Shown here: piece after piece, positions 60,365 to 64,000 of the stretch | Numbering within the stretch: position 1 is the stretch's first letter | Layout: every line of letters starts with the position of its first letter | Source of the DNA: Anaerococcus nagyae | Lineage (GTDB): Bacteria > Bacillota > Clostridia > Tissierellales > Peptoniphilaceae | Length of the DNA stretch: 64,000 nt | Reading direction: 5' to 3' | Assembly: GCF_017874535.1 (NCBI RefSeq) | Contig: NZ_JAGGLS010000007.1 | Location: 59,197 to 123,196 of the forward strand | Translations under genes and position numbers: made by a program | The notes under the pieces: generated by a model | What the model was told of the DNA's origin: nothing | The model's database searches: none | The model's input: the letters and a program-made list of their open reading frames with translations, nothing else

Positions 60365-61087
60365 ATAATTTTATAACATAATAATTATAACACTTACCGA
60401 GTGAGTATAAAATCCCTATACGATTTTTTTACGAGAGAATAATAAAATCAATACTAACTATAGATAGAGTAAATAATATTGTGTAGATTTATATAATATC
60501 TTTAATATATTTCAACGCTATTCTATAATTTTCTCTATAATCATTTTGATAGGATTTGCTATCTAGAAATATCTATATATTTTCCCATAAGTTCATTAAA
60601 CGCCCTGATTAAAAATGATTTAGCAATTTATTGTCGTTAAAATTTTGTAATCCTTCTCGTTAATTGTAAAGTGTAATTGGGTAATTTAATTTCTTCTAAT
60701 TTGGTCTTATTGTTAAAAATATTATACTATTTATGGTATCAAACGCCCTTTTCTTTTTATAAAATTATACAAACACTATAATCTAATACTAATGCAATTT
60801 TAAATCTTAATTTGTCTTTATATAATATTAATAGTTTCCAATTAAAATTTATTTCTATATAACGTTATTAACAAAGTATCTATTCGCATGTATCTTATTA
60901 GATATTTATTTATCTAACAATGTGGACGTGATAAATTATGCGGGTATAATATTTGTTGAAGTTAAGTACTTACTTCAAATATTAAAAGTTAAACATATAA
61001 TTTGAAGTTTAGATTATTCTAAAACTAATTCATCTAGTCTAAATATCTAGATTATACGACAATGATGAATATAATTAGGAGGAGAAA
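60365..61087. other. Long non-coding region between tRNA-Gln and the secreted protein gene
   Basis: About 720 bases, very AT-rich, no gene seen. The one clear structure is a 36-base inverted repeat, AATATTTG-GAAGT / ACTTC-AAATATT at 60948-60983, about 105 bases before the gene at 61088, a candidate operator or leader hairpin. Confidence 0.4.
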
Positions 61088-61630
61088 ATGAATTACAAAA
61101 AATTAAATAAATTACTATTAGTAACTGCTTTATCAACAAGTCTAGTATATGGATCTAACATGAGCAAGGTAAATGCTGCTAGTGAAAATAGTAATAAACA
61201 AAATGTCAACCAAGTAGTTAATAAGGAAACTAAAAATTCACCAACTTCAGATGAAAATTGCTTAAAAAAAGAAGATGGTTCTTACTTTGCTCAATTACTT
61301 TCTAAAAATGCAGGTAAAAGAGATAAAGAATTTGAAAGTCCATCAATCTATGAAATCAATAAATATGCAGATGTCTTAGAAGTAAAGGGAACTTTGGATT
61401 ATAACAAAGATCCTGATTCTACAAATGTAGATAAAATGCTTGAAAACCAAACTCACTTTTTTACTGTAAGTAATAATACTGTGTATAATGTTCAAGGTGG
61501 CTCTGTAAATCCACAATTCTATGATGAAGATGAATTTCTTAAACACTATGATGAAGTTAAAGATTTAGGTTATGCTATAAATATAGAAGTAAAAGATGGC
61601 CTAGTAACAGAAATTACAATTTACGAATAA
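61088..61630 (+). CDS. Secreted protein, third member of the lipoprotein-domain family
   Basis: A 180-residue protein with signal peptide (about residues 1-30, LLVTALSTSLVYGSNMSKVNA) but no lipobox Cys, so it is probably released. Residues 65-180 match the domain of the lipoproteins at 41757 and 45537 position by position: KEDGSYFAQLLSKNAGKRD against TEDGRYVSTLIASKQGVRD, VLEVKGTLDYNKDPDSTNVD against LTVKGSMDHMINPGDYENAK, and IEVKDGLVTEITIYE at the end. Function unknown. AGGAGG precedes the ATG and a terminator follows. Confidence 0.75.
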   Translation: MNYKKLNKLLLVTALSTSLVYGSNMSKVNAASENSNKQNVNQVVNKETKNSPTSDENCLKKEDGSYFAQLLSKNAGKRDKEFESPSIYEINKYADVLEVKGTLDYNKDPDSTNVDKMLENQTHFFTVSNNTVYNVQGGSVNPQFYDEDEFLKHYDEVKDLGYAINIEVKDGLVTEITIYE

Positions 61631-61669
61631 AAATATAAAATTTAAATAAATGATTTAAATAAGTAACCC

Positions 61670-61712
61670 AGCCCATAAAAGCTATCTCAATTAAACTTTT
61701 ATGGGCTTTTTA
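61670..61712 (+). terminator. Terminator of the secreted protein gene
   Basis: AGCCCATAAAAG and CTTTTATGGGCT form a 12-pair stem with a 13-base loop followed by TTTTTAAT. It lies 40 bases past the stop at 61630. Confidence 0.9.
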
Positions 61713-62186
61713 ATAAAATAAATTTTATCTATTAGCATAATTATACTCTACATATAATAAAAATCCACATTTAAAATAAATCATAAAAGTTGCCTTAATA
61801 AACAGGTCAGATTGAGATTTATTTTAAAATATATATAATAAGACAGCTTTGATAATTATTATCAAAGTTATAATCCCTTATTTATTCTTCAATTTTTTCT
61901 ATCAACTCTTTCTATATTTCTCTAAAATATGAAAATGACAAATAAATTTTTGAATTGCTTACAGTAAATGGAATTTGATTATAGAAAATCTTGTAATTTA
62001 GAAATCAGACTAATCTATAAAAAAATATTAATAGATTTGAATAAAATATCTTCTTATCTATGGAAGCTTCTGAAATATCCATATAAATAATATCAAAAGA
62101 TATAATAAAGTAATAGACTAAAAAAATAAAAAGGTTATAATTATAATAAGAATAATCAAATATATTGTAAGCAGTAAGGAGTAATA

Positions 62187-62630
62187 ATGGATTTTTTTGG
62201 AAAAGTTGGAAAAACAATGGCTGGTGTAGGTGAAAATATTGGAATTAACAGTGATATCACTAGAATGAACAATGAAATAGAAAAAGAAGAAGTTAAAATA
62301 AATCAATTATTTTATTTTATTGGAAAATCATATTACGAAGCTCACAAAAATGACATTAACGCTGAAGAACATGATAGAATTTTGCAAGTTAATAACAGCC
62401 TATCAAGAATCGACAAACTAAAAGAAGAAATAAATAGCCTTAGAAATGTAACAGTGTGTGATAATTGTGGATCTGAAATTCCTATAAACTCTACTTATTG
62501 TATAAAATGTGGAGCAAAAGTAAGAGAGGTTCAGAAACAAGAATTTCTATGTCCATCTTGTAATAAAGCAGTAGGAAAAGATGAAATATTCTGCAGGAAT
62601 TGTGGTACAAAGTTAAAAGATAATGAATAA
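62187..62630 (+). CDS. Double zinc-ribbon protein with coiled-coil N-terminus
   Basis: A 147-residue soluble protein. Residues 1-85 are helical and charged (MDFFGKVGKTMAGVGENIG then a coiled coil to LKEEINSLR). Two zinc ribbons follow: CDNCGSEIPINSTYCIKCG (about 91-109) and CPSCNKAVGKDEIFCRNCG (about 123-141), each with four Cys. Such proteins are common and of unknown function in Firmicutes; the ribbons may bind zinc as structural units in protein or nucleic acid contacts. A ribosome site (AAGGAG) precedes the ATG. Confidence 0.8.
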   Translation: MDFFGKVGKTMAGVGENIGINSDITRMNNEIEKEEVKINQLFYFIGKSYYEAHKNDINAEEHDRILQVNNSLSRIDKLKEEINSLRNVTVCDNCGSEIPINSTYCIKCGAKVREVQKQEFLCPSCNKAVGKDEIFCRNCGTKLKDNE

Positions 62631-62820
62631 GCTATAAAAACATAGGAATTCTAGAAGCAAAGAAGATATTATGTACGATTCTTTTTTTGTTTGATTAAGA
62701 TATTTGTGTTTATAAAAAATCAAAATAGTAGTGATTAATTATAAAAATTACGAAGACGAATAAATTCTAATAGTTCAGCAACTATCAGCAAATCAGATTA
62801 TTATAAATAATTAAGCCCTT

Positions 62821-62851
62821 CCATCCTCAATCATCAGGATGGATTTTCTTT
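62821..62851 (+). terminator. Terminator-like hairpin in the gap before the rRNA operon
   Basis: CCATCCT and AGGATGG pair around an 8-base loop, followed by ATTTTCTTT. It probably ends transcription from the zinc-ribbon gene. The remaining 62631-63075 shows no gene. Confidence 0.7.
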
Positions 62852-63075
62852 CTCGTTAATCCACTACTTGAGTTCCATAATGTGGAATGCAAATTTTCCT
62901 TCACTATCCGGACGAGCTAATATAAAGATGTAATCCGTAAATAAAAAAGAACTATTCAAGCAACTATTTCGTAATTATCTGACAATTTCTCACTCTATCA
63001 AAAGGCTCAGTTCTAGCGAATGAGAACAACTAAGATTCATTACCCATCAGAGCTTTAGGTATATCCTTATATACT

Positions 63076-63104
63076 AAAAAAGACTTAGTCAAACGACTAA
63101 GTCT
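63076..63104 (-). terminator. Terminator behind the 5S-derived copy
   Basis: On the minus strand AGACTTAGTC and GACTAAGTCT form a 10-pair stem with a 4-base loop and a six-T tail. It closely matches the terminator behind the intact 5S at 63453, evidence that 5S plus terminator was duplicated in tandem. A REP-like motif lies next to it at 63103-63120. Confidence 0.88.
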
Positions 63105-63176
63105 CTCGCTACGCTCGACCATTCTATGGAGGGTCCTCCATGAGTCGGACGGGCTTTTTTTATTCAGCAGCTTCCA

Positions 63177-63260
63177 CCAAAATTCATTAGCTTTGCTAAT
63201 TCACCGCCACTCCCGTGGCTCATTTTGGGGTTAAATGTGCCAAATCAAGACACATTTAAC
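63177..63260 (+). repeat. Structured repeat, copy B, inside the 5S-derived copy
   Basis: P1 CCAAAAT/ATTTTGG (63177-63183, 63222-63228), P2 ATTAGC-TTT-GCTAAT, P3 GCCAC-TCCC-GTGGC, then hairpin GTTAAATGTG/CACATTTAAC (63230-63260) with loop segment AAATCAAG. The order of stems equals copy A at 3571-3654, with nearly all paired bases different yet still complementary. Confidence 0.65.
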
Positions 63261-63348
63261 ACTCACCGGGAGGTCAGTCCTAAAGGAGGCGGACGGCCAG
63301 TTCCGAGTACCATCGGCGTTAGTAAGCTTAACTTCTGTGTTTGGCATA

Positions 63349-63431
63349 GGCAAATATGCCAAGTCAAGGCATATTTGCCCCGGAAAGTAGCGTGGGAACG
63401 CGGATAAGCCTTCGTAGAAGGCGACTTTCCG
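63349..63431 (-). repeat. Structured repeat, copy C, inverted, inside the 5S-derived copy
   Basis: On the plus strand: hairpin GGCAAATATGCC-AAGTCAA-GGCATATTTGCC (63349-63379), then P1 CGGAAAGT/ACTTTCCG (63381-63388, 63424-63431) enclosing GCGT-GGGA-ACGC and GCCTTC-GTA-GAAGGC. Read on the minus strand the order is the same as in copies A and B, including a TCCC loop on P3 and a 3-base loop on P2. Confidence 0.65.
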
Positions 63432-63452
63432 TGACAGGTGTATCTTTATACT

Positions 63453-63482
63453 AAAAAAGACTCAGTCAATTGACTAAGTCTT
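63453..63482 (-). terminator. Terminator of the rRNA operon behind intact 5S
   Basis: AGACTTAGTC and GACTGAGTCT pair (minus strand, one wobble) around AATT-centred bases, followed by six T. It begins 8 bases past the 5S 3' end. Confidence 0.9.
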
Positions 63483-63489
63483 AGTTATT

Positions 63490-63601
63490 TAGCAACTTCC
63501 TACTCTACCGGGAGGTCACCCTCCGAGTACCATCGGCGTAGTTGGGCTTAACTTCTATGTTCGGTATGGATATAGGTGTATCCCCAACGCTATCGTTACT
63601 A
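63490..63601 (-). rRNA. 5S ribosomal RNA
   Basis: On the minus strand the 112-base gene begins TAGTAACGATAGCG, contains the conserved CATACCGAACATAGAAGTTAAG and CGCCGATGGTACT segments, and ends GTAGGAAGTTGCTA. TAGTAAC at the start pairs with GTTGCTA at the end to close helix I. Boundaries were set by that helix. Confidence 0.95.
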
Positions 63602-63606
63602 TATTC

Positions 63607-63645
63607 TTGACCTAACCCGAAAACTTGTTTTCGTTGGTAGGTCAA
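63607..63645 (-). other. Processing-type stem in the 23S-5S spacer
   Basis: TTGACCTA pairs with TAGGTCAA, with inner CGAAAAC/GTTTTCG, just before the 5S. A second GACCTA/TAGGTC hairpin lies at 63858-63897 near the 23S end. Such stems are usual cleavage sites for RNases in rRNA precursors. The rest of the 300-base spacer has no tRNA. Confidence 0.6.
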
Positions 63646-63913
63646 ATGTCGCGAAATAGAAAACATCATGTCCGCACGCTATAGGACTGATTTCGTTCTG
63701 AAGCCGACCTGCCAATTTTAAAGTTTAGGTTGGTATTTATGAACCTATTAAATAGCCGCTCAGTTAAACTTACCATAATACGGATTGATTGTCCATACGA
63801 TTGGTTCGTAAGTTTCTAGCCAATCACGCTTTGCGCTCTTGGGAAACTCTGAACGAGGACCTACCATCAATTCATTTTTGATCAATTGGGTTAGGTCTCT
63901 CAACAATATTTCC

Positions 63914-64000
63914 AGTCAAGATTTAAAGTTTAGTATCCATTAGCTTAATACATTACTGCACTTACACCTTGGACCTATCAAACGTATTTTCTTTACGTAC
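63914..64000 (-). rRNA. 23S ribosomal RNA, 3' end (cut by window edge)
   Basis: The last about 87 bases of 23S on the minus strand. The plus-strand text TAAGCTAATG-complement, ATACATTACTGCACTTACAC and CTTGGACCTATCAAACGTA match the conserved 3' terminal domain of bacterial 23S. The exact 3' end is an estimate. Confidence 0.9.

Larger units (their letters stand above)
63166..63444 (-). pseudogene. 5S rRNA-derived copy with three insertions
   Basis: Pieces aligning with the intact 5S appear in order: AGCAGCTTCC (63166), ACTCACCGGGAGGTCA (63261), TCCGAGTACCATCGGCG (63302), AGCTTAACTTCTGTGTTTGG, then AGGTGTATC (63436). They are separated by insertions of about 85, 25 and 87 bases. The part matching the 5' end of 5S (about 19 bases, one side of helix I) is missing, so a normal 5S fold cannot close; it is most likely a pseudogene. 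Two insertions hold the structured repeat described at 3509. Confidence 0.75.

Noticed and set aside
63225..63407. A 60-codon open frame on the plus strand beside the 5S gene
   Set aside because: It runs antisense through the 5S-derived copy and its structured insertions; the sequence is explained by rRNA and repeat content.
63177..63431. Hammerhead or other self-cleaving ribozyme as explanation for the three-way junctions
   Set aside because: The hammerhead core CUGAUGA...GAAA is absent in both strands of all three copies, and no other ribozyme core is recognised.
1..64000. CRISPR array or cas genes
   Set aside because: No regularly spaced direct repeats and no Cas-like protein are present; the repeated units found are palindromic and dispersed.

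Overview
The window looks like chromosome from a low-GC, anaerobic, host-associated Firmicute. The best fit is a Gram-positive anaerobic coccus of the Anaerococcus/Peptoniphilus type (inference from gene content and AT-rich codon use, not from a search). Pointers are the Asp23/AmaP envelope-stress operon, oxygen-labile L-serine dehydratase, fumarase and aspartase without other TCA genes, a CD1871A-type CXXC peptide with a 4Fe-4S protein, the radical-SAM/TIGR03915 pair, sortase-type surface proteins, and an rRNA operon at the right edge on the minus strand.

Layout. 1-2.9 kb: split chromate-transporter pair (minus) and a small operon with a PHP phosphoesterase and a HAD phosphatase. 2.9-3.7 kb: non-coding stretch with two kinds of structured repeat and a decayed gene. 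3.8-6.5 kb: aspA-fumC. 6.8-8.3 kb: amaP/DUF2273/asp23. 8.8-16.8 kb (minus): Lpl-type carbohydrate ABC importer with metallophosphoesterase, MATE exporter and YesL-like protein. 17-18.5 kb: second MATE protein. 18.9-28.9 kb: a complete glucuronate regulon: LacI-type repressor with two matching palindromic operators, uxuB, uxuA, a three-part TRAP importer, uxaC, KDPG aldolase and KDG kinase. 29-34.8 kb: acetyltransferase, iron alcohol dehydrogenase, serine dehydratase with an amino-acid symporter, and a MaoC-like protein. 35-41.5 kb: NPKTG surface protein, redoxin/4Fe-4S/CXXC cluster, two-component system, DNA-repair-associated pair.

41.7-46.1 kb is accessory DNA: a lipoprotein gene and a nearly identical broken copy flank an IS3-type remnant, a candidate secreted toxin with its immunity protein, and remnants of a Cro/CI regulator and a large serine recombinase. 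46.9-57.7 kb is a block of secreted proteins: a 2638-residue papain-family protein with Ig-like, degenerate rhodanese and thioredoxin-like repeats (three carrying RGD), followed by two tandem CAMP-factor-family proteins. 58-62.6 kb: a decayed Na/Pi cotransporter, a ZinT-like lipoprotein, tRNA-Gln, a third member of the lipoprotein family and a zinc-ribbon protein. 63-64 kb (minus): the end of 23S rRNA, an intact 5S rRNA, and a second 5S-derived copy broken up by three insertions.

The most unusual features are: (1) a structured repeat (three-way junction plus hairpin) whose stem sequences change together between three copies, two of them inside the 5S-derived copy; (2) the secreted island with CAMP-factor paralogues and RGD repeats; (3) a G-rich, stem-flanked tract inside the ABC operon; (4) long imperfect palindromes at the 3' ends of genes; and (5) the toxin-immunity pair within mobile-element remains. 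All calls are from reading the sequence; no searches were run.
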